The notes under the pieces are model-generated. The model was not told the DNA's origin, made no database searches, and was given only the letters and a program-made list of their open reading frames with translations. 64,000 nt of DNA from Marinobacterium sediminicola (GTDB lineage: Bacteria; Pseudomonadota; Gammaproteobacteria; Pseudomonadales; Balneatricaceae), in assembly GCF_022343685.1 (NCBI RefSeq), contig NZ_CP092123.1, forward strand, positions 3,100,001 through 3,164,000. The letters are read 5' to 3'. A program made the position numbers and the translations under genes. Position 1 is the first letter of the stretch; every line of letters begins with the position of its first letter. This document shows, one piece after another, positions 1-8,998 of this stretch.

Positions 1-1224
1 CTCGCCCCCAAGGTTCAGTGAGCGCCAGAGCTGGTTCATATCCAGGTGCCCGGTTTCCTGCAGGGACAGGACATTCAGGCTCACATCACCACTGGCGACT
101 CGGCTGAACAGTCGGCGGTCATCCTGGCGGGCCAGCATCATCAGTGCGAACCCGGCCAACTGGCCGGCGCGGTCGTCAATATCCAGGCCAAACAGGTTGT
201 GGTTCAGAATCATCCGTGGAATATCACGGGTACGGTAGCCGCGTTCTTCGTAGATGGATTTGAGCAGCTTGTAGGCCTCCACCAGAATGTGGCCGGAACC
301 ACAGGCCGGATCCAAGACTTTGATGGATTCAGGGTCGATACTCTCTGGCGTGACAGCATCCAGCTTAGCCTGTACCTCTGCAGGCTGCTCACCCGGTGCA
401 ATGTAGTACGGCATCTGGTCTTTCAGCGGGCTGTCCGGGTAGGTCTGCAGCCATTGGCGCCCTACCGAGTTCTGAACAAGGTACTGTACGATCCAGTTGG
501 GCGTGAACAGCTGGGTAGCGGCCGGGATATCTTCGCTTTTGACGACCTTGCCGATTACTTGGTCTTTCTTTTCACTTATGTAGAACTGATACAGCCAACC
601 GATGATCTCGACATCCTGCCAATCCTCTTCAGGAATAGCGCTGACCAGAGCACGAATCAGCGAGTCGGTTTTGGTCAGGTTGTCCGGCAGCAGCAGCTCG
701 GTGGCATCATCCAACTCTTCAAACAGGAACGGCATGGCTTCATGCAAGGCATGACACTGTGCCAGCAGCAACTCACGGTAAAGGGCTTCATCCTGGGTGC
801 CATCCAGTTTCAGATCCGCGACCTTGGCCCTGTCCAGGCCCGGCAGTTCTATATCAAGACAATCATCCAGAATCTGAGGCGTACCCGCTTCGCCTGATGC
901 GGTGCTGAGCACCCGGCGACCATGATCCAGATAGCCATGAATTTCCATGTAGCGGATGGCGCAGAGGCGGTTAAACCAGCTGTATGCGGCCTGCTCCATC
1001 GTTTGAGCGAATCCGATCTGCTCAATGCGTTTTACCAACGCATCGCGTGCACGGCTAATGGCCTTTGGAAAGGTGCGGCTGCCGATCAGTGCCAGGTCAC
1101 CGCGTATCTCCATTGGCTCACAGCCTTTGGCCGTCACACCATAGAGCGCTGCCTGTTTAGTCATGGCGGCAATGAAGTCTTGGCGGGCCTTGGGGGCGTA
1201 TTTCTTGATGTTGGCTGTGTTCAT
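1..1224 (-). CDS. pglX: PglX, BREX type I adenine-specific DNA methyltransferase (N-terminal part, cut by window edge)
   Basis: The 408 codons present open with MNTANIKKYAPKARQDFIAA and carry the SAM-binding motif DPACGSGHILVEAY near residues 298-311, both typical of PglX. PglX is the BREX methyltransferase that marks host DNA at a non-palindromic site and is needed for phage exclusion. The reading frame is open to the window edge; the catalytic NPPY motif and the target-recognition region, as well as pglZ and brxL, would lie beyond position 1. The start codon overlaps the stop of the PP2C gene by 4 bases (ATGA), so translation is probably coupled to it. That makes the preceding three-gene cassette an integral part of the operon rather than a passive neighbour. 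Confidence 0.93.
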   Translation of the reverse strand, partial: MNTANIKKYAPKARQDFIAAMTKQAALYGVTAKGCEPMEIRGDLALIGSRTFPKAISRARDALVKRIEQIGFAQTMEQAAYSWFNRLCAIRYMEIHGYLDHGRRVLSTASGEAGTPQILDDCLDIELPGLDRAKVADLKLDGTQDEALYRELLLAQCHALHEAMPFLFEELDDATELLLPDNLTKTDSLIRALVSAIPEEDWQDVEIIGWLYQFYISEKKDQVIGKVVKSEDIPAATQLFTPNWIVQYLVQNSVGRQWLQTYPDSPLKDQMPYYIAPGEQPAEVQAKLDAVTPESIDPESIKVLDPACGSGHILVEAYKLLKSIYEERGYRTRDIPRMILNHNLFGLDIDDRAGQLAGFALMMLARQDDRRLFSRVASGDVSLNVLSLQETGHLDMNQLWRSLNLGGE

Positions 1225-1958
1225 AGCGCTTCCTGATCTATGTCGGGCAAATCGTCCCGGTCAACAATAATTAGATTCGATGCGTCAGTGTGCTGGAAGA
1301 CGTTGAGTGGTGTTGTCCCAGCGGCGAGGCACAGAACGCTGGCGTCGTCCTGTAGATCGGTAAGGGAGACCCCATCACGCAGATGCTCACGCCAGTGGCC
1401 ATCGGTGCTGAACAACAGGCTGACGCCTTTGGACCAAACGAATGACCGGCGCACCGGGGTGGTAAAGCGACGACCTTTGAACGCGCGTGTCAGGATGTGC
1501 TCAGCGCCCTGAATTTCCGTGGGGCATTCAGTTGAAGAATGGTGGTAATGAGCTTCCACTGTATGCGGGGTATTGAGCCAAACAGGCGTACCCGCGCCGC
1601 TAATACCTAACAGGCAGTCTCCCGCAAAAATCAGAGTTCCTTCATGCCGATCCAGGTCCAGCGACGCTATCAGGTAGCTGGCACGCTCATGCAAATGCCG
1701 GGATCTGAGTTTCGTATGAGCATGCTTGAGAGCGTAGATGATTGAGTCTGAAGTACTCAGGCGATCATGTGCGCGAACAGCAGCCCAAACACATGCCCGT
1801 GCCCAGCGTGAGGCAAGTTCAACACTGGTGTTGGACTCAGCCGCATCGACGAGCGCAATGACGGCTTTGTTATCCCAGGCACAAAGCGCTACGGCATCGG
1901 AGTTGTGTAATCGGGCGTTTCCTTTTCGACTCTGCCACTCCATTTGCATCAGACTCAT
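1221..1958 (-). CDS. PP2C-like serine/threonine phosphatase nested in the BREX operon
   Basis: This 245-residue soluble protein has the layout of a compact PP2C (PPM) phosphatase. An early aspartate motif sits in VALCAWDNKAVIALVDAAES, a mid-domain FAGDCLLGI corresponds to the usual GDS motif, and LLFSTDGHWRE near residue 185 corresponds to the usual SDG motif. The canonical DG of the first motif is DA here, so metal binding may be altered. It overlaps the nucleotidyltransferase gene upstream and pglX downstream by 4 bases each, implying translational coupling on both sides. PP2C enzymes remove phosphate from Ser/Thr; the substrate here is unknown. No partner kinase is visible in the window. 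The family call rests on motif pattern only. Confidence 0.68.
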   Translation of the reverse strand: MSLMQMEWQSRKGNARLHNSDAVALCAWDNKAVIALVDAAESNTSVELASRWARACVWAAVRAHDRLSTSDSIIYALKHAHTKLRSRHLHERASYLIASLDLDRHEGTLIFAGDCLLGISGAGTPVWLNTPHTVEAHYHHSSTECPTEIQGAEHILTRAFKGRRFTTPVRRSFVWSKGVSLLFSTDGHWREHLRDGVSLTDLQDDASVLCLAAGTTPLNVFQHTDASNLIIVDRDDLPDIDQEAL

Positions 1959-2662
1959 CCTTTCGCTAATGCTTCCAGACGTTCGAACAGTATGTCTTCT
2001 CGATCACTGTCGTTGCCGGATTGACTCGCAACGGCGTACTCGAAGTTGTTGTCGTCCAACAACGCCCGAATTTCGCCTGCGATATAGGCTTTAACTTCAG
2101 TCGGGCCCGCAACAATCTCGGATACAAGCTCCGGCCGGCCGTCCACTACATTCAGGATATCTTCGATGTCATGGCTGCTGAGGGCATCGCCGTTGCCACG
2201 TCCTTTCCAGGCCTCAAGCTTGGTCGCAACAAAGTAGACAGGATCCACAAGGTTAATGGTTATCCCAGGCTCCAATTCATAGGGTGTGGCGGTGCTCAGG
2301 GCCTGTTGATACCAACGGTTGGTGAAGCCAAGAACACTCTGGTCGTCCGGCATGAAATCCACGCGCAGTTCACCCAGCTGCATGGCACAGACGGGAGGTG
2401 TTTTCTCACCCGGATCCGGCATGGATACTCGGAAACCAGCTTTTCTTAGGGTTTCTTGCAGTGTGTAGAAGTCGGCGCGTCCCATCACATGCACGATGAT
2501 ATCGACATCATCGGTATGTCTCACTTGTTCAAGCGTGAACTCATCACTCAGGTACAGGGCCGTTGTGCAGCCGCCAACAAACGCCATCCTGGCACGCAGA
2601 TCAGGACCCAGCGCCACAGCTACCTGCTTGAGCATCGCACGTTGTATCTGTTGTGTACTCAT
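1955..2662 (-). CDS. AbiEii-like nucleotidyltransferase (putative toxin of a type IV-like TA pair)
   Basis: This 235-residue protein has the minimal nucleotidyltransferase signature FVGGCTTALYL followed by TDDVDIIV (a GG...DxD arrangement, residues about 28-55) and a third acidic strand in LRVDFMP. These are the hallmarks of the AbiEii/MNT-like NTase group. AbiEii-type toxins transfer nucleotides to target molecules such as tRNA and are neutralised through a cognate winged-helix antitoxin. The gene directly follows an HTH gene with a 4-base overlap, the usual antitoxin-toxin order, and overlaps the PP2C gene downstream. Whether it is toxic or a regulatory nucleotidyltransferase of the BREX system cannot be told from sequence. 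Confidence 0.75.
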   Translation of the reverse strand: MSTQQIQRAMLKQVAVALGPDLRARMAFVGGCTTALYLSDEFTLEQVRHTDDVDIIVHVMGRADFYTLQETLRKAGFRVSMPDPGEKTPPVCAMQLGELRVDFMPDDQSVLGFTNRWYQQALSTATPYELEPGITINLVDPVYFVATKLEAWKGRGNGDALSSHDIEDILNVVDGRPELVSEIVAGPTEVKAYIAGEIRALLDDNNFEYAVASQSGNDSDREDILFERLEALAKG

Positions 2663-3309
2663 GCTTTCACATCCATTTGAGCTTTTAAGAGGTCGGCAGC
2701 CAAGTTGGCTTCTCGCGGATTACCCAGACGGATCGCATCCACCAACGCCAGTAGGGCATACAGCTCGGGGTCACGCCGTACCGCGTAAGGGACAGAAGGG
2801 TGTAAGGGTGTGACGGACAGCCCCTTTTGGTTTCCCCTGGCATCGGGCCATACGGGTACCAGATCCCCCCCGGAGATCAGTTTTCCCTCCAGTACAGGAG
2901 CCGCAAACGAAGTACCGATCCCCCGCGTTAATTCGCCGGCCTTGGCCGGAAAAACGTAACGAACCCCGTGTACCAGAAACTGGAACAGAGCCTTGGTATT
3001 GGTGCGCGGAAGATCCGTTTTTCGGTCTCGCTTGGCAAGCCCTACGTCCAGGCATCGCTTCAGGCTGGCACTGACCTGCGATTTACTGATACCTGTCTCT
3101 TGTTCAAGGTTTCGCACACTGTAGAGCTGCTCCTGCAAAACAGTCGCCTCCGGCACACCTGCAGCACGACTCAGGGTCTCTATTTCAACGCCCCAGTCCT
3201 GCCAATCATTAGGCCAAGCTGATCGTTTACCATTTTCACCTGCATGGGCTTTTTCGTGCTTATGCAGCGAAATCAGTTTTAGCAGCAACACAATGTCTTG
3301 ACTTTTCAT
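2659..3309 (-). CDS. Winged-helix (MarR/AbiEi-like) regulator paired with the nucleotidyltransferase
   Basis: This 216-residue protein has a helix-turn-helix at about residues 63-95 (YSVRNLEQETGISKSQVSAS followed by a winged turn rich in Lys/Arg). The C-terminal half is of unknown fold and may contact the nucleotidyltransferase. It is the first gene of the HTH-NTase-PP2C cassette and overlaps the NTase by 4 bases. A 26-bp inverted repeat lies 18 bases upstream of the ATG, which suggests autoregulation as in AbiE-type systems. The preceding gene is brxC, separated by about 275 bases, the longest gap inside the BREX locus, consistent with an internal promoter for this cassette. Role as antitoxin and repressor is inferred. 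Confidence 0.72.
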   Translation of the reverse strand: MKSQDIVLLLKLISLHKHEKAHAGENGKRSAWPNDWQDWGVEIETLSRAAGVPEATVLQEQLYSVRNLEQETGISKSQVSASLKRCLDVGLAKRDRKTDLPRTNTKALFQFLVHGVRYVFPAKAGELTRGIGTSFAAPVLEGKLISGGDLVPVWPDARGNQKGLSVTPLHPSVPYAVRRDPELYALLALVDAIRLGNPREANLAADLLKAQMDVKA

Positions 3310-3326
3310 CAGAGCCTCGTCTTATC

Positions 3327-3352
3327 TGTCCTGCGTCCTAGGACACGGGACA
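3327..3352. promoter_or_regulatory. Inverted-repeat operator candidate upstream of the HTH-NTase-PP2C cassette
   Basis: The sequence is TGTCC-N3-GTCCTAGGAC-N3-GGACA: a perfect 10-bp central palindrome flanked at equal distance by a second perfect 5-bp inverted pair. It lies 18 bases before the ATG of the winged-helix gene. Size and position fit a site for a dimeric or tetrameric regulator controlling its own operon. Confidence 0.5.
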
Positions 3353-3585
3353 ATCTTGATCAGCTTGCAGTAAAAGATCAAGCACCCATTGCAGATCAAA
3401 ACACCGACACCATGCGGGTTCATCCATTTCTCTGCACTGCCATATACCCCACCCGCAGCCGTTGACGACGTGTTTACAGCGCTCTAAAGTAATCAGCAAG
3501 TGGACTGGGAGTGCCCGGTCGGCGTTATAGCCCCTGTGAGTGCATTGGGGCTTTTCGCTTTTTTGGGACACGCACGGTCAGCTCG

Positions 3586-6500
3586 TTACCTCAGGCGCAC
3601 CCGCTTGTCCTGCTTCACTGCAGACTGCAACTCTTCGCGCAGCGCCTCCACAAACCGTTCAATATCCGAGTCGGATTCCAAATAGATTCCACTGCTGACC
3701 TTGTTGAACACACTGGTCGCGGAGACTTCGACAACCGGCTTGGGCCGCGCAACCGGTTTCTTGACCACCTTGGGCACAAAGGCCGGGGCGTCGTCACTCA
3801 CGCCTGTCGCTGTGCTGGCCGCTTCCGCAGCCTTCAATGCAGCCGCTGCTTCACGTTCCTGACGTTCTGCTTCAGCCTGTATGGCGGTTTCCAGCTCATA
3901 CAGGGCCTCGTCCAGCCGATCCTTGGCGGTTTCTGTCTGCAGCAAATAGATGTTGGCGATACTGGACTCGGTCTCAACATCGGCCTTGATCAACTGCAGT
4001 GGCCTCAGCAGCCGGTTACTCAGTTCCGGCGTTTCGATGCCGCTCTTCTGGATCTCGCCCTGAAGCTGGGTAATTTTTTCATCAACCCGTTCCAGGGCAT
4101 GCTGGCGCTTTTCGTCCAGCAAAGCGGTGTTGACGGCTTCCACCTGCTCAATCCACTCAGTGACTTTGTGCAGCTGGTTGTAGGGAGAGTCCGCCTTATA
4201 CAGGTCATGCAGCGATTTCAGCCCGGATTTTGCTTTTTCATCCCGCTCCAGTGCCGGACGGTTTTTCTCGAAGTGCGTAATTGCAGCTGTTAACTGCTTC
4301 CAGCTGTGGAGCTGCTTGGTGAAAAACTCATGCAGGTCGCGGTAGTCTTCCTCCAGATCCAGGTAGTCATCCTGGTTATCGGTCAGCACTTTGAAGAACT
4401 CCACACTATCGGTATTCGATAGCAGATCCTTCAACGTGCGTATTGATGCCTCAACCCTGGATTTACCGGGGAAGTGGCCGGTTTTCATCTGGTTCTCATA
4501 GCCGGTCAGGTTAGTGAGCCATGTATCCAGATGCTGCCGGTAAAACTCGTAAAGGTCTTTTTCGTTCTCAGGGCCTAGAGCATTAAACAGGTCCTGTGAC
4601 AGATTACGGGCTTTTTTCAGCACCGCATCCTCGGTCAGGCGCTTTTTCTGCACCTTAACTTCGCTGCGTTTGCGGGTATTGGTGAGGCGGTCAAACATCT
4701 CATCCAGTGGCAGTGCCGGACCATCGGTGTGGAAGGTCAGGCGCCCTGCTGCGGCCAACCGGGCCAGTACCAGAAGGATCTCATTATCCGGCCAGCCATA
4801 GGGACGCTTGCTGAAACGCTCGACAATATCGCTGACCAGAAGACGGTCGTTACCGGAGGCGCGCAGGCCAATGTACTGCTCGACATCCTTGGTGGCTTTC
4901 GGGTTACCGGCTTCGCCATCCAGTGTCAGGCCCATCTGACCAATGTCGTCCATGGTCAGCACGGCTTTCAGCTCGCGCAGAGGATCCTGCTGGAGCACCT
5001 GCAGATAGGACAGCTTGGTGTAGGTGTTCTCCAGCAGGTACTGACAGGCATCATCCAACCGTGACAACAGGCTGCTCTGGCTCAGCTTGAGATGCTGGCC
5101 CAGGGCATAGCATTCGGCGTTGAGCAGCATATCTTCCAGCGTGGCCCGCAGGCGCTTGCGGCGCTCCTGGTTCTCGCGGCCACGGTCTGCCAGTATCCGG
5201 GTCAGATCCGTACTGGTGCCATCGTCATTCAAACGAATGAACTTGTTGGTCTTCAGCCAGGTTCGCAGCTCATCAAAGAAGGTTTTGTTGTCAGGCAGTT
5301 TGATCAGAACCTGCCCTGTACCCTCGGTGGATTTGTTGATGCAGCCCGCTTCACCGTACTGCTCGTAATCCAAGTCCAGCGGAGAGATAACTTCAACACG
5401 CAGATCGGCTTCGTAGCGTCCGTCCAGTGAGTGGCCATCCAGGTAGCGGCCAATACTGTAGTCAGTCTTGTTCGGACGATGGCGGTACTTGTTCTGATCC
5501 TTAAACAGGTCCTTGAAGATCAGGTTGCCCAGCTCCTTGTTCTCGTCATTACTGGCGATATCAGTCGCTTTGATCTTGCGCGTGATGTCCCGCTCTTCAT
5601 TGGTCAGGAACAGGAATTCATCACCATTGCGGGTGATCAAGCTCTCTTTTTCCAGACGCAACAGGGATTCTTCAATACGCTTGCGCAGTGCCAGCTTGTC
5701 GGTATCGATGGTATCAATCGACAGCGTGACCAGATTGTCGGCGGTGCCTTTGATCAGATCCACATAGCGGATCATGAACAGGGTACGAAGAATGTCGATA
5801 TCGGCTGGCTCAAGCCCCGAGTTTTCAGCGGCCTGGTCGATGGTGCGTTTTACGGCCGTGTCCAGAAAGCCTTCGACCGACCGATAAAAGGCGTGCATGG
5901 GCACCAGCGCACCGATCTCCTGGTTAGCCAGGCTCATAGCCGCCATCTGGAATGCATCCAGCATGGAGCGCTCACCGTAGGCCAGATGAGCACCGGTGGC
6001 GCCCACTTTACGGATCTCTTCAAACACCTTCTGCACCAACTGGAAGTGATAGGGTGCGAAGGGGTAGTTGGCTACAAAGCTTTCGGGGCCATCAAAATTG
6101 CGCAACGTCGGGCCGGATCGGTCAAACGTAATCTGGTTGCGCAGGATATCGCCGTATTGAGCCCAGGTTGAACGCAGCTGCTCTTCCGCTTCCGGCGTTT
6201 TGCGCAGTAAACGCTTTTGAATCACCTCATCCGTGTTGGAGCTGGACAGGGACAGGCGTGTTTTGAATCGACCGGCGATTTTGGAGAAGTCGTTGACCTT
6301 GGACGACGTCAGTTCACCCAGCACGGCATCCATGTCCGCCTGGGATGTCACCACAATCCACGCTCGACCCTGACAGATGGTGCCGAGGTTTTCCGTGATC
6401 GTCTGCAGGGTCAGCATCAGCTTAGTGTCAGAACCAATGAACTGGCCCACCTCATCCACCATGAATACCATGCGGTGATCAGCCCCTTGGCTGTCCAGAT

Positions 6501-7257
6501 ATTCCTTCACCCAACGGCAGAAGTTCTCCACGGATACCGAGAAAGTCTCTTCGGATTCTTCAAACCACTTGTGGGCCGCATCTGGTGACAGATTCAGCGC
6601 CTTGCCGATCGCCTGCTCAATGTCGTCCTGATAAAACTGGTAGCCATCACGCTCCGCCTGCCATTCCATGCCGGAGGCTTCAGCAAACGCATCACAAAAG
6701 GCCTGATACACCCCCTTCTGGGTCAGGTGGCGCTCCATATGCGCAATATGCGGATGGTCGCCACTGAACCCCTGGTACTCGTTGAACACGCGCAGGAACA
6801 CATTGAGAATCGGGTTGCCCTGATCGTTTGAGCTGGCTTTGCTGTCAATGTTAAACAGGATGACATCAGCAGGATTGGAGACCGACTTGTCGATGTCGGC
6901 ACGGATCATGGCATCACGCAGTTTGTGCTCATCGAAAAACTGCACCGCCTGCTTTTCGCTGCCATCGGCATCGTGTGCGGTAATGTTGGCCAACAGGTAA
7001 GACAAGGTTTTCAGGAAGTGGGACTTACCGGAGCCAAAGAAGCCGCTAATCCAAATGCCCACCCGGCCGGCAATTGACGGATCACGCAGGTCGGTGCTGT
7101 ATGACTCAAAAAAGTGCCGAAAGTGCTTTTCCAGCTCATTGGTGACGACGTACTCATCGAGCTCTTGCCAGACGGTTGCGTCATCATTTTGGTCGGCTTT
7201 AACCACACCATTGATAGAACGATCGAGAGGCTTAAAGAAAAGATTCTTGATGGTCAT
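3586..7257 (-). CDS. brxC: BrxC, BREX P-loop ATPase
   Basis: This 1,223-residue protein has the usual BrxC length and opening. It carries a Walker A motif GFFGSGKSHFLK at residues 72-83 and a Walker B-like MVFMVDEVGQFIG around residue 265. The rest is mostly helical, with a C-terminal coiled-coil region rich in Glu/Ala (about residues 1110-1160). BrxC (PglY family, DUF499-like ATPase) is a core BREX component of the anti-phage complex; its exact activity is not settled. The start is supported by AAGGA about 10 bases upstream. It follows brxB by 29 bases in one transcription unit. Confidence 0.95.
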   Translation of the reverse strand: MTIKNLFFKPLDRSINGVVKADQNDDATVWQELDEYVVTNELEKHFRHFFESYSTDLRDPSIAGRVGIWISGFFGSGKSHFLKTLSYLLANITAHDADGSEKQAVQFFDEHKLRDAMIRADIDKSVSNPADVILFNIDSKASSNDQGNPILNVFLRVFNEYQGFSGDHPHIAHMERHLTQKGVYQAFCDAFAEASGMEWQAERDGYQFYQDDIEQAIGKALNLSPDAAHKWFEESEETFSVSVENFCRWVKEYLDSQGADHRMVFMVDEVGQFIGSDTKLMLTLQTITENLGTICQGRAWIVVTSQADMDAVLGELTSSKVNDFSKIAGRFKTRLSLSSSNTDEVIQKRLLRKTPEAEEQLRSTWAQYGDILRNQITFDRSGPTLRNFDGPESFVANYPFAPYHFQLVQKVFEEIRKVGATGAHLAYGERSMLDAFQMAAMSLANQEIGALVPMHAFYRSVEGFLDTAVKRTIDQAAENSGLEPADIDILRTLFMIRYVDLIKGTADNLVTLSIDTIDTDKLALRKRIEESLLRLEKESLITRNGDEFLFLTNEERDITRKIKATDIASNDENKELGNLIFKDLFKDQNKYRHRPNKTDYSIGRYLDGHSLDGRYEADLRVEVISPLDLDYEQYGEAGCINKSTEGTGQVLIKLPDNKTFFDELRTWLKTNKFIRLNDDGTSTDLTRILADRGRENQERRKRLRATLEDMLLNAECYALGQHLKLSQSSLLSRLDDACQYLLENTYTKLSYLQVLQQDPLRELKAVLTMDDIGQMGLTLDGEAGNPKATKDVEQYIGLRASGNDRLLVSDIVERFSKRPYGWPDNEILLVLARLAAAGRLTFHTDGPALPLDEMFDRLTNTRKRSEVKVQKKRLTEDAVLKKARNLSQDLFNALGPENEKDLYEFYRQHLDTWLTNLTGYENQMKTGHFPGKSRVEASIRTLKDLLSNTDSVEFFKVLTDNQDDYLDLEEDYRDLHEFFTKQLHSWKQLTAAITHFEKNRPALERDEKAKSGLKSLHDLYKADSPYNQLHKVTEWIEQVEAVNTALLDEKRQHALERVDEKITQLQGEIQKSGIETPELSNRLLRPLQLIKADVETESSIANIYLLQTETAKDRLDEALYELETAIQAEAERQEREAAAALKAAEAASTATGVSDDAPAFVPKVVKKPVARPKPVVEVSATSVFNKVSSGIYLESDSDIERFVEALREELQSAVKQDKRVRLR

Positions 7258-7286
7258 ACAGCATCATCCTTGCCAGTCACAGTGGG

Positions 7287-7868
7287 TTATGCACGCGGTA
7301 CCAGCGTGAATGCCCGGTAGTAGTTTTTGCTGGGTATTTGATTGAACAGCGTCAGGCTTTGCCCGTTGTAATGCCCCGGGTAGAACAGCACCACGGGTTT
7401 GTGCCCCAGAAGCGCATGCAGCTTGTTGAGCAGATTGTGGGCACGCAGAACAGGCCATACAGAGCCAATGCCGTGTAAAAAGATCACATCCTGGTCAGCT
7501 GCTTGGGTTTGCTCCATCAAGAAGGGGGCAAATTTGTCCATGTGCATTGGGCCGGAAAGTGCTTTCAACAAGGCCGTATCACCCTTCGCAACCTGCATGG
7601 CACAAGCCTTCTCCAAAAAGTTGCGACTGGCCAGGTAATCCCTCATAACCTCTAGCAAGTTTATGCTGGCAACCTTCATATTCGGATTTTTCTTGCCCAG
7701 CTGGGACACCAGAAAGCTCAGATGCTCTCGTACCTGAAGCTCGTGCTTGGGATGATAATCAAAAATCCAGAAGGCAATTTCATTGCCCAGCCCCTGCCCC
7801 TGCAAAAACTCTTCACTCTGGACCTTGTCATAGATCTGGTTAAGCCGATCTTGTAACGGCTGGTTCAT
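7287..7868 (-). CDS. brxB: BrxB, BREX protein (DUF1788)
   Basis: This 193-residue soluble protein has the DUF1788 hallmarks, including an FLHGIGSVWPVLRAHNLLN segment and the C-terminal PVVLFYPGHYNGQSLTLFN, which is near-invariant in BrxB. BrxB is a small core BREX factor of unknown biochemical activity. A strong ribosome-binding site (AAGGAG) precedes the ATG. It lies between brxA (18-base gap) and brxC (29-base gap), the standard type I order. Confidence 0.95.
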   Translation of the reverse strand: MNQPLQDRLNQIYDKVQSEEFLQGQGLGNEIAFWIFDYHPKHELQVREHLSFLVSQLGKKNPNMKVASINLLEVMRDYLASRNFLEKACAMQVAKGDTALLKALSGPMHMDKFAPFLMEQTQAADQDVIFLHGIGSVWPVLRAHNLLNKLHALLGHKPVVLFYPGHYNGQSLTLFNQIPSKNYYRAFTLVPRA

Positions 7869-7886
7869 GCTGGCTCCTTGCTCATT

Positions 7887-8498
7887 TCACCCTGCGGCGG
7901 CGCCCGAAACTTCCAAACATCCTCGAATACGATGACGGTAGGTATCATCCAGCAACACCCTGACTTCAGGACGCACGAGCAGATGCTGAAGCGTCAGCGA
8001 GCGCGTATCGGTTAACAACCCCACCTCTGCCAATATCCGGAATGCCACTTGCCCTGTCTTGCGCCTGGTCGTCATCGACCAGTCGGCCAAGGCGGAATCC
8101 TTATGGGCACGCTCATCCAAAAAATCGCTCCACTGCCAAATATGCAGCTTACCGGCCTGGGTGACAAAAGCATCCCGCAGAACCGACTCGATAAACTCGA
8201 CCAACAATAAGTTGCGCTCAAGCACTGCACAAAAGGATGCTTGTGTTGCGAGCTCATCATCGCCATCTCGAATCGCTTGCCAGAACGAAGGCTCCATGCG
8301 TTCAAGACGCTTACGAACCGATTGCGCTATACGCCTTGCGGTTGCGGCTGTGGGCTTCTGGAGCCGATTATCTGTCTGGATGGCATCAAGCCACTCTTCC
8401 GGAGTTGCGTCTTTGAGCAGCAAGTCTGCAATGACCCGAGACTCTCTCACCATGAGAGAGCCGCCGGTCAAATCACTGTCATAACTGAAGTGGCGCAT
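7887..8498 (-). CDS. brxA: BrxA, BREX protein (DUF1819)
   Basis: This 203-residue protein begins MRHFSYDSDLTGGSLMVRES, matching the conserved N-terminus of the DUF1819/BrxA family. The ATG at 8498 was chosen because the family homology starts there; an in-frame TTG 16 codons further upstream is possible but adds residues without family match. BrxA is a small DNA-binding core component of type I BREX. It is preceded by a 72-base gap after the small membrane protein gene and followed closely by brxB. Confidence 0.92.
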   Translation of the reverse strand: MRHFSYDSDLTGGSLMVRESRVIADLLLKDATPEEWLDAIQTDNRLQKPTAATARRIAQSVRKRLERMEPSFWQAIRDGDDELATQASFCAVLERNLLLVEFIESVLRDAFVTQAGKLHIWQWSDFLDERAHKDSALADWSMTTRRKTGQVAFRILAEVGLLTDTRSLTLQHLLVRPEVRVLLDDTYRHRIRGCLEVSGAAAG

Positions 8499-8570
8499 CC
8501 CGATACTCGTAACCCATTCGTTCAAACGGGTAAGGATACAACACAAAGTACATGGTGTCTGATGCCTGCG

Positions 8571-8987
8571 TCATTTGCTGTTTTGGCTGTGAGCACAAGC
8601 TAGCTGCAAACCCACACCAACCAGAAGCACGGCCCAGCCCCACTGCAGCTGAACCGACTCCATTGCCATGTCAGCCAGGCCTCGAAAGGGATTCCCAGCC
8701 AGATCTTTCTCCATCTCAGTTCTGACTTCAGACATACCAGATTGGAAATGAAAAAAACTGAATAGCATGACGGCAAGGCTTAGGCCTGCTGTTAAGTAAA
8801 GTCCCCGCAGCTTTTCCTTTAGCAACAGAATAGCTGAAATGCCGGCAAGGATTAGCACCAACACACCGTCTCCTTCACCATTACGAAAATAGTTCACATT
8901 CCCCATGAAAGGGACACTCACAATCGGCGTGAATACACCAACGAACAGCAGCAATGTGCCCATCCAGCCCAAAGTGGTCGGTTTCAT
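8571..8987 (-). CDS. Small four-helix membrane protein upstream of brxA
   Basis: This 138-residue protein has about four hydrophobic segments (residues 8-28, 42-58, 63-80 and 115-131) and a polar loop around residues 84-110. I do not recognise the family. A good ribosome-binding site (GGGAGAGGG) precedes the ATG. It follows the VasI-like gene by 11 bases and precedes brxA by 72 bases on the same strand, so it is most likely transcribed with BREX. It could anchor the VasI-like protein or form part of an envelope-linked effector; that is inference from position alone. Confidence 0.7.
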   Translation of the reverse strand: MKPTTLGWMGTLLLFVGVFTPIVSVPFMGNVNYFRNGEGDGVLVLILAGISAILLLKEKLRGLYLTAGLSLAVMLFSFFHFQSGMSEVRTEMEKDLAGNPFRGLADMAMESVQLQWGWAVLLVGVGLQLACAHSQNSK

Positions 8988-8998
8988 AACCCTCTCCC

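Noticed and set aside
3532..3568. Hairpin with GCCCC/GGGGC stem and T-rich run reading on the plus strand
   Set aside because: It points opposite to all genes in the locus and the stem is short; no plus-strand gene ends here.
3338..3571. 77-codon minus-strand frame, Cys-rich, between brxC and the HTH gene
   Set aside because: GTG start with no well-placed ribosome-binding site, overlaps the operator-like palindrome and a hairpin, and no recognisable family; its Cys pattern could be chance.
3511..6767. Several long plus-strand frames opposite brxC
   Set aside because: They mirror the brxC coding frame and have no motif, ribosome-binding site or family match.
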